NCBI GenBank assembly: GCA_002110485.1
Contig: MOWL01000045.1
Location: 496,001-560,000, forward strand
Length of the DNA: 64,000 bases
Direction of reading: 5' to 3'
From: Emergomyces orientalis
Lineage: Eukaryota > Ascomycota > Eurotiomycetes > Onygenales > Ajellomycetaceae
A program made the translations under genes and the position numbers. Positions 11,375-23,027 of this stretch are shown here, one piece after another. Position 1 is the stretch's first letter. Every line of letters starts with the position of its first letter. The notes under the pieces are model-generated. The model did no database searches. It was not told the DNA's origin and saw only the letters and a list, made by a program, of their open reading frames with translations.

Positions 11375-14300
11375 TTATAGCTTCACCAGTCGAAGCAAGA
11401 AAGTCGCCTTCTGCACTTCTTGCTCTTCCTCTAAAATGATCCCCTCTTCCTCGCCCTCGGGTGCCTCCCCTTCTACCTCTGTGACGATATGCTGGTCAAT
11501 CGGTCTACGCAGCGCCTTCTCGATCGCCTTTGATTGTGTCTGGAAAACGTGTTCAATACCGATCTTGTCAGGGTCAGAGAGGACCCGATACTCCATTCCC
11601 ACATCGTCAGTCGGAACCAATCCCGCCTTCTTCCGCAGCCGTTGAACCCGGTTCACGATTTCCCTTGCCAGTCCTTCTTCAGCTAACTCTGGGTATAAAA
11701 CTGCGTCGAGGATGATAAGTACATCATCATCGGTGTTCGTTTCGAAGTCTTTGGACGATGCGTCGTCCTTCAAACCGCGCTTGATTACCAGATCCCCGTC
11801 GACAAGGTCAATGCCGTCAACCACCATCTTCTTGTCAGCGACGAATCGCTTAACATCGTTACTTGAGAGAGATGGCAGCGCTTTCTTGACCTTTTGCGCA
11901 TCTTTCTTCAGTTTCTTGCCCAGGGTTGGCCAATCTGCGGTGACACTATACTGGACGTTGTACTTATCCTCATCGGATGAGAGGATCAGATCTCGGATAT
12001 TAAGCTCTTCCAAAATGTAGCTCTCAAGAGATCGCACATCGTCGAGATATTGCTGATCCTGGTGGATCACGATGAGCGTCTTCAAGGGCGATTTGAGGCC
12101 AATGCTTCTGCGTTCACGTGCAATACGCCCAAGCTCAATCACCTTCTGCATCCTTCCGACTTGTCTCTCAATGACCTCGTCAAAAAGCTCTTCACGAACC
12201 TCGGGGAAGGGGAGGAAATGCACGCTACGGTTATCTTCGGCTTGTAGGGATTTGGGGATGTGAGGGAGGAGTCGAAGGTAGATGTTATCGGTGATGAAAG
12301 GAGTGAAAGGTGCGAGGCCGCGGACGAGGGTATAAAGGACCTCGAAAAGGGTGTTTAATGCGTGTAAAGTGTCGTCCAATCCAAGTTCTCCCTTCAGTCT
12401 CTTACGGTTGAACCGAATGTACCAGTTAGTAGTGTTATCAATCAGTCCTAGCAGTTGCGGAACAACAGTGTAAAGCCGGTACCCAGCCATCTCTTGATTG
12501 ACAAATTTGAGTAGACTCTGGCAGCTGGCTAGAATCCAACGATCCATGACATTGGTGTTGGTCGCTTCAGCCGCCGGGTCGAACACATACTCGACTTCCT
12601 CGATTTTCTTCAGCAGCGCAACCTGAGCTTCGAAAAATTTATAACTATTCCACAAGGGAAGTAGAACTTTTGCGACAATTTCCTTTACGCCTGATTCCTT
12701 GAATCTTAGAGGCTCTGCGCGAACTACCGGAGAGTTAATGAGGTACAGCCGAAGCGGATCAGATCCATAGCGATCCATAATGAGCGTCGGATCTGGGTAA
12801 TTTTTCAATCGCTTGGACATCTTCTTGCCATCTTCGGCAAGAACAATTCCGTTCACAACACAGTTCTTGAAAGGCAACTTTCCGTACAGGTGCATGCCGA
12901 TGACGGTAAGTGTATAAAACCACCCGCGAGTCTGGTCAAGGCCTTCTGCAATAAAATCACCAGGAAATGATTTTTCGAAATGCTCCTTGTTCTCAAAGGG
13001 GTAGTGCTGGGAAGCATACGGCATGCTTCCCGATTCGAACCAACAGTCAAGAACTTCTTCAACTCTGCGCAAAACACCTTTCCCTTGCTTGCTTGGAATG
13101 GTGATGTGGTCAATCTTATCACGATGTAGGTCGGTGAGTTCACCGGTATATCCACTTAGCTGCTTCAACTCTTCAACGCTCCCAATTGCTATGATTTCTT
13201 TGTAGTCGTCACTAGCCCACAGTGGGATCGGGGTTCCCCAGTATCGATTTCTCGAGATGTTCCAATCCCTTGCATTCGCAATCCAGCTGGCGAATCGTCT
13301 ATCCTTGACAAAGGACGGGACCCAATAGGAGTCCTCGATTCCTTCGAGCATCTGGGGAATAATGGGACCGATTTTGACGAACCACGAAGGCACAGCTCTA
13401 TAAATAAGAGGGGTGTCGGATCTCCAGCAGAATGGATAGCTATGTGTGATCTGGGCATCGACGACCACACGTCCAGCTGCTTTCAGGTGTTTTATAATTG
13501 CTTTGTCGGCCGCTTTGACATGTTGACCGGCAAAATCTCGAACCTCAGGGGTAAAACATCCTCTCTCGTCAACCGGGTTTGGCGGCAACCGGGTATCCGT
13601 AACGACACCATTCTCCACAGCCACATTATAATCTTCTTCACCGAAAGCTGGAGCCTGATGAACTAAACCAACACCATCTTCTGCAGTGACATATGTCGCG
13701 TTGAGAACTCGAAAACCAACGTCCTTAAACTCTTCGTAAAAATAGTCAAAGAGAGGTTGGTATCTCCATCCTTTCATAGTCGATCCCTTGAAACGCTCGA
13801 GAACTTGGTACTTCGCCTTTTTGGGGTCCTTATATAGTGTCCTGAGCAAGGACTCGATAAGGATATAATTTTTTCCAGATGCGACATCATGGATCTTCAC
13901 GTATTCGAAATCGGGGTGTACGGCGAGCGATGTATGCGACGGCAACGTCCACGGCGTAGTTGTCCAGGCGAGGAGATTTGTTTTAGGATCGTCGAGGAGT
14001 GGGAAGGAAACGACTATCGCAGGATCTTGTACATCCTTATAATTTTGTTGCGCTTCAAAGTTACTCAACGGCGTGTTGAGTGCAGTAGAATAAGGCATAA
14101 CTCTGTAACCGCGATATATCATCCCCTTATCGAAAAGTTGCTTCACTACCCACCAAAGACTCTCCATATACGAAGTATCCATAGTCTACACCAAGATGTG
14201 TCAGCTTTTTCAGGCTTTCTAACCCGCAAGCGTAGAAAGTCCAGTGGGGGGTAAGGAGAGTGCAAAAAACACTACGTACCTTGTAATCATTGTCAAAATC

Positions 14301-14708
14301 GATCCAGCGCCCAAGCCTGTCAATAGTTTGCCTCCATTCTGCAGCAAACCTCATGACAATCGCTCTACACTCCGCATTGTATTTTTCTAAGCCTAGTTTC
14401 TCCACCGCTTCGGATCCAGCCATGCCCAACGCTTTGTCGATTTCGTACTCGATTGGGACGCCATGAGTATCCCAGCCGAATCTGCGCTCGACATAACGTC
14501 CCTTCATAGACCAGTATCTCGGAATAATATCCTTTATGGTAGAAGCCAGTAGATGTCCGTAATGGGGAAGCCCTGTCGCAAAGGGAGGTCCATCATAGAA
14601 GGTGTACGGAGTTCTTCCTCGAGAGAGTTCAACCTGTCTCTCAAAGGCCCCAATTTCCTTCCATCGTTTGAGGACAGCCTCCTCTTCCTTTGGAAAATCA
14701 ACAGCCAT
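11375..14708 (-). CDS. ILS1: Isoleucyl-tRNA synthetase, cytoplasmic
   Basis: Exon 1 is 14708-14280 and exon 2 is 14185-11375, with a 94-nt intron (GTACGT donor, GTGTAG acceptor, phase 0). The product is 1079 residues against 1072 for yeast Ils1. Class I synthetase: the HIGH-type motif is HYGH at residues 49-52 (GLPHYGHLLA), the KMSKR motif lies near residue 597 (DGKKMSKRLKNYPDP), and the editing (CP1) domain lies between them. An anticodon-binding domain and a C-terminal extension follow. It charges tRNA-Ile with isoleucine and hydrolyses misactivated valine. There is no mitochondrial presequence: the conserved start MAVDFPKEEEAVLKRWKEI begins directly, so this is the cytosolic enzyme. A TGAGTCA element sits 96 bp upstream of the ATG (14804-14810), fitting Gcn4/CpcA control. 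Confidence 0.97.
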
Positions 14709-15109
14709 CGCCGATCAGATATGCCTTGGGAGTGGTTTACTGCGATTGCTTTCTCCAAAGCGTGGTGCGGGAGAGATGGGTGTTGTTAGAATAAAATATT
14801 GTGTGAGTCAAAAGTTTGGTTTGGTTGACCAAGTTACCCCGCCACTGATTTTCCGGGCGTTGGTGGGATGACTCCTCGTTGGCGGGGACATAGCCCTGGT
14901 AGCAGTACAAAGGGATATTGCGTGCCAAGGAGAACAATAATCATACCATTGAATATGAAATATGACATATATGTAATCATATTATCTAACCCTAGAAATA
15001 TTTTGAAATACTAAATCCAAATAGTACAGCGCTCATATGTCGTGTGGAGGTATCAATTAGCTACAACGGAGTGTATAAAGGGATATTTAGGTTAGAATCA
15101 ATCAATCGC
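14709..15109. promoter_or_regulatory. ILS1 promoter with a Gcn4/CpcA-type site; USO1 3' flank
   Basis: The 401-bp gap between ILS1 (start 14708, minus) and the USO1 stop (15110, minus) contains TGAGTCA at 14804-14810, 96 bp before the ILS1 ATG. TGASTCA is the core bound by Gcn4/CpcA bZIP activators of amino-acid and aminoacyl-tRNA synthetase genes. The AT-rich half near 14940-15090 probably holds the USO1 3' end. Confidence 0.55.
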
Positions 15110-18100
15110 TCAATCCCGTTCTCCGTCCTCGTCCTCGTCATCCTCTTCTATATCGGAGACCTCTTCTCCGAGTTCCTTCAGACGTTTCTATTACTAAGGG
15201 TTAGCCCAGGTGCTGCATGCTAATAGCTATACGAGTGCTTGCTTACCTTGTCCAGGTTCCGCTTCGTTTCCAGATCGCTGAAGACGATCAATAGATCCTC
15301 CAGTTCTCCCTGGGCAGCCTTCCGAGCCTCTTCCTTCTCTTCTAAATCTGCCTTGGATGTTGCCAGTGCAGACAGGGCGGCTTTAAGTTCCCTTTCAGCC
15401 TTCGTGGCACGTTCAGTAGCGTCCTCAGCGCGCTCTTGTGCCCGTTGATTCCGTGCCTCCAACGAAGACAGCTTCGAGGAATACTCTTCATGAGCAGTTT
15501 GAAGATCTTGTATATGATTCTTCCCGGCCTTCTCAAGACTGGCCTCCAAATCTTGAATGGTCTTTTTTAGATCCGCCACTTCAGCCTCATGTCGTTCACG
15601 GATCTTCGTAGCCCTTTTCTCATGCTCTGCGGACGTCTGCTTGAGCTGTGAGTCAATGGTTCGTAACTGTTCTCCGTGCTGTCGGAGTAGGTCGTTGTGA
15701 GACTGCTTGTTCCGTTCCTCGAGGGTTCTCACCTCCTCTTCATGATTTCTCTGAAGAGTTTCGTTGATATGTTTGATTCGGCCAAGTTCCAGAGCAGACG
15801 AATCTTTCGTCTTTCTATGGTCAAGTTGCTCTTGTTCCAATTTTCGTTCTAGACTAAGTAGATCCGATTCTAGCTTTTGAATCGCTTGCCCTTTATCCTC
15901 TACCTTCGCTCGAAGGGTGTCCACCAGTTCACGCGATATTCCCTTCTGGACACCATTGGCAATGATAGGCACTTCGAATCCTGGGTCACGGTCGATAGCA
16001 CGGATCAACCGGCTAAAGTTGTCCTTCAGGAAGTCGATGAATGTTTTATCGAAATACACTTCTGGTAACCCGTCAGAGGCACCTTGCGACGACTGTGGCA
16101 AAACTTCAAAGTCTCGCACGGACGACAGCTCCCGAAGTTTTGTTATCTTATCGATATATTGTTCCCTTCCCAAACCACTCGTTAAAAGCTGATGTAGTGT
16201 AGGGCGAGGGATTGGGGAATCTTTGGTTGAGAATTCGTAAATGATCCCAAGAAGAATAGCTGAAAGACCGGGGAGAAGTGCCTTGGATGAAGTGCTCTGT
16301 TTCGTTTCCTGTATAAGCCTCTGGACAATGCTTCCTTCACCGAGGAAATCGTCAACGACGTCTGGGTCCTCAAAAAGCCAACCACAAAGAAGCATTAAAT
16401 ATCCCACGGAGATTCGTTTATCGTCATTTCTCTGCATGCCAGATATCAAATTCCCCGCTATAGCTTGAACGCAAGTAATAACTTCCTCGCCACTTGACTC
16501 ATCTCCTTCCGTTACTTTCATGGCAAGAGATTTTGCATCTGTGTCCTCAAAAACCAGATGAAACAGTAAAACAGCCGCCAACCAAGGCTGATACGGGTCA
16601 GCGTTCCCTCTATTAACTGGTGGCTGAAGAAGAATCGTGAAGATATTTGGAATTTGGTCTTCTCCACTGGTATGCCCATCGATTGCTCTGCGGAGAAAAT
16701 GGAGTCGAATTCCAGAATGGTTTGAGAAAAACGCCTTGACACACTCACAAGCAGCGAGCCTAGCATCCAAAATATGAACTGATTCTGACTCGAGTGTTAA
16801 CCCGAGAAGCGCCTCGATCACATTAAGCTTCTCATATGTAGTTGCTTTTGAAGCACCATTTGTAAGCGGCTCCTGGGTTGGTTGAGTCGGCCCAACAGCG
16901 ACATCTATATCCGCAAACTGTTCTTGTAAAGCTGAATTTCCGCGTATCAAATCTGCGCACGCTGCTAGAGCCTAGAAAGAGTGTCAGTAAAAATTGGGGC
17001 AGTATTAGTCGAGAGACGAAGTATCATACCTTCGCCCTAATCTTGATATCGAAAGTTGTATTGAAGGCGGTACGAAGAACTTGTTCCATAACCCCATTTT
17101 TCCAAAATGCGGATTGATTGACTGGTGTACTAATTCCACCCTTGACGAGGAATAACTGCACTATTGCTAAGAGTCCCCAAAGGTTCTTATCCCGGTGCTC
17201 CAATGCCCACTCGGGAACGCCATCCTCCTTTTCTTGCTCTCCGTTTGCCTCAGCAAGGAGTACTCCAAGCTTCTTCACACAGCCGGTTTCACGGAAATAT
17301 GATTGGTTCGAAATATTGAGCGCAAGTAGATTTCCCAGAAGTGACAAGCAGTCTGCAACAACCATTGACCCATGTGTTAAAGAACCCTCAGCTTCGATTA
17401 AGGAGAAAATGAGTTCGAAGGCATTCTCAAAAGCCACAAGCTTTTGGAGTTCCGCGGATGATGGCGTCAATGAGATTAAAAGGAGGAGGGCCTCTTTACT
17501 CCAAAAGAAACAGAAAACAAAATTAGCATAGTGCATTTCAAAAAAGCGTAACCGTAAAGGGGGTCACAGAGAGGATAGAAGCGCACCATTGCGCACAGGT
17601 TCACGAGCATCTCCCAAGGCATTAACCAGCCGTGATATCCCTAATGGTGCCGTAAAAATACACTCCTGTGTTCTTTCTGGGCGTGCGCTCGATATATGCG
17701 ACATCAATTGGAGGGAATACAGTCGAGAATAAAACTCCCTGGAATCTAAAAGATCGAGGAGGATGGTTATGTTGTCTTGCCGCTATTCAACCACGTCAAC
17801 AAACTTGAAACTAACCGGTATGTATTTAACTTACTTGCGTAAACTCATCGGCAAGCCAAAGCGCAATTTCATCAGAAGCTTCCGGCTGTAATCGAAAGGG
17901 TGGTTAGCAGGTAGTTCCCCTGAACAGTAATCCATGGGCAACACCTACACTGCTCTCATGTGGAGAAAACAGCATCAACAATGTCTCCAGTACCACCTTA
18001 ATAGTATCAACATCTTCCCCATCATTTTTCAGGCTGTTTATCAACGGACGAAGCGCACCGGACGAGACAGACGCGGGATATTCCTTCGCAAAACTCCGCA

Positions 18101-18224
18101 GACCTAGGATGGCCGCTCTACGGTCCTCTAGCAATGTCGCGCTCTGGAGCCTGCTGCTCAGAGTATTTATAGTATCCGTCGCCGTCTGTCTGGCCGGAGC
18201 TTGGGACTCGAGAATTCGAAACAT
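15110..18224 (-). CDS. USO1: Uso1/p115 ER-to-Golgi vesicle tethering factor
   Basis: Six exons: 18224-17949, 17885-17835, 17782-17587, 17493-17030, 16971-15247, 15187-15110. They sum to 929 residues with every phase consistent. Residues about 1-670 are the armadillo-fold globular head, with HESS-PEASDEIALWLADEFTQ-RQDNITILLDLL rebuilt across introns 1 and 2. Residues about 675-900 are a heptad-rich coiled coil (LRAKVEDKGQAIQKLESDLL and following). The last 25 residues, in a separate exon, are strongly acidic (EEDDEDEDGERD). p115/Uso1 tethers COPII vesicles to the cis-Golgi with Ypt1/Rab1 and SNAREs; the acidic tail in animals binds GM130/giantin. The protein is far shorter than yeast Uso1 (about 1790) but normal for filamentous fungi. 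The 51-nt exon 2 and 78-nt last exon are easy to miss. It is divergent from RAT1. Confidence 0.95.
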
Positions 18225-18869
18225 GGCAGTATGTGGGTGCTAACAACACGCATGGTCGCCACAGACCTCAGCACCTGCAGTTCACAAACATTGAAGTGCT
18301 CTGTCTATTTGGCATGAGATTGTGGTCAAATTCAACAGACTATCCACACAACACTGCCCGTCGCCTGACCGCGTTGTATCAGTAAAATAATTGCAAAAAA
18401 AAAAAAAAAAAAAAAAACCACCACAATATATGCAGCCTCGACGTCTGGCTTGTTTCGAATGTTCCTAATAACTGTAGAAGTAAGTGTACACTTGTCTCCG
18501 CCGATGTATATCACGTGATTATATTACTCGGAACATTGTTTGTCCGGGGAATTGAAATAGTTCTGCTTCAAATATCTCTCGCAGCAGCAATCATCTTTAA
18601 ATCTTTAATCATTTCGCAACTTCAAGCCGGGTAGCTGGCTTTAAGTTGAACTGTCTTTCTCTTACTATTTTTTTTGTGTGGCTTTATAAAGAAACACCAG
18701 TCATTGATGGCTCCCCTGGCATAGCCCTCTACTGCGAACCATACATATCATCGCAACGCCCTCAACCACCACCAGCCTCACGAAACTCGCAACACGACTG
18801 AACCAGCACTAATAGAGAAGACCTCGATCCTTTTTCCTCCAGGAGAGAGTACCACTCATTACCGTCAAT
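18225..18869. promoter_or_regulatory. Divergent USO1/RAT1 promoter with A23 tract
   Basis: These are 645 bp between two head-to-head housekeeping genes. An uninterrupted run of 23 A lies at 18395-18417. Poly(dA:dT) tracts disfavour nucleosomes and are common in fungal promoters. A pyrimidine-rich stretch (about 18760-18850) with many CA/CC steps precedes the RAT1 ATG, as is typical of fungal transcription starts. Confidence 0.6.
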
Positions 18870-21800
18870 ATGGGTGTTCCAGCGCTTTTCCGGTGGTTGT
18901 CCTCCAAATACCCAAAAATCATATCCTCAGTCGTTGAGGAAGTGCCGCAGGAAATCGATGGCGAAGAGGTCCCAGTGGATACGACCAAGCCAAATCCAAA
19001 TGGCGAAGAAATGGACAACCTGTACTTGGACATGAATGGAATCGTCCACCCATGTACCCATCCTGAGGGAAAGCCTCCTCCTGAAACTGAGGAAGAGATG
19101 ATGTTGGAGATTTTCAAATATACCGATCGGGTCGTGAACATGGTCAGGCCCAGGAAGCTGTTGATGATCGCAGTTGGTATGTCCGACTGACACGCATGGA
19201 AATGATATATCTCCCTTCGGACCAATACATTATCTCATCATAATGATCTGTTGTCGCGGAAGGGGGTACAACTTTCCAATTCCCCTATGATTTTCCCCCG
19301 CCACACTCCCATATATTTCTGAGCTTGCCTTGCTAACCTTATTTCGCCTATCCTTCCCAGATGGCGTCGCTCCACGTGCCAAAATGAACCAGCAACGTTC
19401 TCGTCGATTCCGCTCCGCCCAAGAAGCGAAAGAAGCAGACGAAAAGAAAGAGGAATTCGCCAAGTTGCTGAGGAAACAAAATGGGAGCAAAAGGGGTGTG
19501 GAGCTGGTAGAGGAAGTCATTACCAAAACATGGGACTCCAATGTCATTACCCCTGGAACGCCCTTCATGGATATTCTTGCTGCAGCATTACGATACTGGG
19601 TTGCATATAAACTCAACACGGATCCAGCATGGGAGAAGGTTAGTCTGGTTCACTTTTCTATTGCATATTAACGAGCTAACCGTCTTCAGTTGAAAATCAT
19701 CATCTCAGATGCGACAGTTCCTGGTGAGGGTGAACACAAGATTATGGAATTCATTAGATCGCAGAGGTCCTGCGCTGAGCATGACCCAAATACTCGCCAT
19801 GTAATATACGGCCTTGTAGGTTTAATCCCCAATATTTCAACTTGCGGAGTTGCTGCTAACTTCTCTCCATAGGATGCTGACTTGATTATGTTGGGACTTG
19901 CAACTCATGAACCTCACTTTCGAGTTCTTAGAGAAGATGTCTTTTTCCAAGAATCTAAAGGGCGAACTTGCCACTTGTGTGGGCAAACTGGCCATATAGC
20001 CGAAGCATGTAAAGGTACTGCAAAAGAAAAGAATGGAGAATTTGATGAAAAGGGAAAAGGAAGTCCACTCAAGCCATTTATTTGGCTCCACGTCTCTGTC
20101 CTTCGTGAATACCTTGCTGTCGAGATGCACGTTCCGCAGCAGCCATTTCCTTTCGATTTAGAGAGAGCTCTAGATGACTGGGTATTTATGTGTTTTTTCG
20201 TGGGAAATGATTTCTTACCTCATCTACCGTCTTTAGACATCAGAGAAAATGGCATCGATACTCTGATTGCAATATGGCGTGACAATATTCCTGTGATGGG
20301 CGGTTATCTAACAAAAGACGGCCATGTCGATTTAGACAGGGCGCAACTTATCTTGCAGGGGTTGGCTAAGCAAGAGGATGCCATTTTCCGTCGCCGCCGT
20401 CAAACCGAAGAAAGGAAAAACGCAAACGCCAAACGGAGGAAGGAGGAAGAAAGATCCCGAGAGGAAGAGCGTTCACGCAAAAAGCGCAGAAGCTCCCCTA
20501 GCTATGGGTCTATGGAAAACGAGGCTGTTCCTCCTGCTCTCATTGTTCCTGGCAAGGGCCATATTTCTAGGGCTGATAGAGAACTTACCCACTCCATGGT
20601 TGTAAACCGTGGGGCCGTTTACAAGGCAAACATGGCCAACAAAAGCGCAGCTGCGGTTCTCAAAAGTCAACTGGTCAAAGGTGGCAGTAGTGGTGATGCC
20701 GTTACTACCGATGCTGAAGATTCGGTAGATGGCACAGTCGAAAATACTTCGCCATCATCACTAGGCAAAAGAAAGGCGGATGCTCTAGAAACAGAAACAG
20801 AGTCCGAAACACCTTCAAAAAAGCCACAGGATAACGATGAACTACCTCCAGACACAGTTCGGCTGTGGGAAGACGGGTATGCTGACCGATATTATGAGCA
20901 GAAATTTCACGTTGACCCGAAGGACATCGAATTCCGCCATAAGGTAGCCAGAGCCTACGTTGAAGGCCTTGCTTGGGTGCTTCTATACTACTTCCAGGGG
21001 TGCCCTTCATGGACCTGGTATTACCCGTATCATTACGCTCCTTTTGCGGCAGATTTCGTTGACCTGGGTAAACTGAACATTGAATTTAATAGAGGCACAC
21101 CATTCAAGCCTTTTGAGCAATTGATGGGCGTTTTGCCAGCTGCATCCAACCACGCAATACCAGAAGTTTTCCACGATCTAATGTCAAACCCAGAAAGCGA
21201 GATTATTGATTTTTACCCTGAAGATTTCCCAATCGATCTTAATGGCAAGAAATTTGCATGGCAAGGGGTCGCTCTCTTGCCGTTCATTGACGAGAAACGT
21301 CTACTCCTTGCGATGGAGAAAAAGTATCCTCTCTTATCCGATGAGGAGCATGCGCGAAACACAACAGGACGAGAGGTACTTCTCCTATCAGATCGACACC
21401 CTTTGTACGACAATCTTACCGCAAACTTTTATTCCAAGAAGCAAGGTACGCCAACTTTGAAGCTGAACATGCGAGTGAGCGAAGGGCTAGGAGGCAAGGT
21501 GGAACGCAACGATGCGTACATTCCGCATAGTTCGCTTGTTCCACCTTTTGATAAAGTGGAACTCCCAACGCTCGATGAAGATCATTCCATAAGGTCAGTT
21601 TTCCGTTGCACAAATAAAAGATTTTGCCCATGCTCGTTTTGGAAACTTTTACTAACTTAAAATAGTGTCATCTACGATATGCCCAAGTCCATGTACACTC
21701 ACAAATCCATGCTTCTAAGAGGCGTAAAACCCGATCCTCCGGTTCTGGATAAATCCGATATTGAAATCACCAGAAACAAGGCACAACGTTCTGGGCGCTC

Positions 21801-22365
21801 GTTTGGGGGAGTTCCCTTCGGCAATGGCAGAGGCAGAGGTGGTCGAATGTCATATGCAAACGACCGACCCAGTAATGATAGACCCAATCCATTCGCAGCC
21901 CATATTAATCCTAGCTTCGTGCCACCGCCAATACCACCTCCACACAGGGGTGGGCCCCCGGCAGGATGGGTCCCTCCTCCCCCCGGTATGACCAGTGGTT
22001 CCTATGGTGCTCCCCGGTTTGATAGATCCCAACAGGGTCTTCCCCACCAGCAACAGCATGGCCGTGGCTATTCTCATCAATCCGGTCCACGTGGTCAGTA
22101 CTCCCAATCATATAACCAGCCGAGGGAGTACGGCCAAGATAGACAATACGGCCAATCGCATCAGTACGGGCAAAGGGGAGGAGGAGGGTATGGACAATAC
22201 TCTGGCGGCCACAGTAGCTCCGGCGGTAGTGGAAGTGGAGGAGGAGGCGGCAGAGGCCGGGGCGGGAGCGGGGGATCCTACAGAGGCGGCGGCCGTGGAC
22301 ATTACCAAGGCCAAGGCCAAAACGGTTATAATAGCAACCGCAATGATGGGTACGGCCGGTATTGA
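18870..22365 (+). CDS. RAT1: Rat1/Xrn2 nuclear 5'-3' exoribonuclease
   Basis: Five exons: 18870-19176, 19361-19638, 19690-19815, 19873-21593, 21666-22365; 1043 residues. The start MGVPALFRWLSSKYPKI is invariant in XRN family enzymes. Conserved catalytic segments include LYLDMNGIVHPC, GEGEHKIMEFIRSQ, DADLIMLGLATHEP and FVGNDFLPHLPSL (acidic metal-binding residues). A CCHC zinc knuckle (C270, C273, H278, C283) lies inside the nuclease core, as in fungal Rat1. A charged nuclear-localisation-like segment (RRKEEERSREEERSRKKRRS) follows. The last about 170 residues are Gly/Arg/Tyr/Gln-rich with RGG and YGQ repeats. With Rai1 it degrades 5'-monophosphate RNA, processes rRNA and snoRNA, and terminates RNA polymerase II. 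Exon joins were checked, for example RKLLMIAV-DGVAPRAK. Confidence 0.97.
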
Positions 22366-23027
22366 TTGGGAGTTTTGTTGACCTCATTTCTATTGTACAG
22401 GCACATGTACAGTACACGTAATATGTTATGCGATTTCAGGAGTTTTGAGGGTGTAATTATCAATTTAGGAAGAACCAAAATGGGAATTTTTATGGAAATT
22501 ACATTTTATTTTCATTATCTGCCTGTATCTGTTGGTTTTGTATGCCAGGCCTGCAAAAATGCGGTGAGAAGAGGCAAAATCGTGCATGGCCGAACTCGGA
22601 GCACAAAAATTGAGTCACAGCTCCCCAGTCAACTCGACTTGAACAACAACAAACTGGATGAGACAACCTTGGAAACATTGAATATTACATCTTTTAAGAA
22701 AGATATAATCCAGACAGGAAATATCCCGGTAACCCGCCACTCATATTCCCAATCCCTGTGTGGTTAATTTAAAGCATCAAGTGACAATTGTTTGAGCTTC
22801 CCGGCTTAGGATGCCCCCACTAAAAACGTTGACAGTATCTGGTATCACTCTACGCATAATTGATTCAAGCCCCCGCTAAAGAATGCATTCGGAGCTATAA
22901 CATTGTCCATTCCAACTTTTCCCTTCCTATATACAAGCGTGGGCGTGACAAGGAAGACGGCAACAATCCCTGTCCTCTCTACACGTCGATGCAACATCCG
23001 GCGGCTGTCGCTCAATTTCAACGAAAC
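22366..23027. promoter_or_regulatory. RAT1 3' flank and ARO1 promoter
   Basis: A 662-bp tandem gap. TGAGTCAC at 22611-22618 matches the Gcn4/CpcA core, 417 bp upstream of the ARO1 start. TATATAC at 22929-22935, about 54-94 bp before the two candidate ATGs, could be a TATA element. It argues that translation starts at 22989 or 23028 and not further upstream. The first 150 bases downstream of RAT1 are AT-rich 3' flank. Confidence 0.5.
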
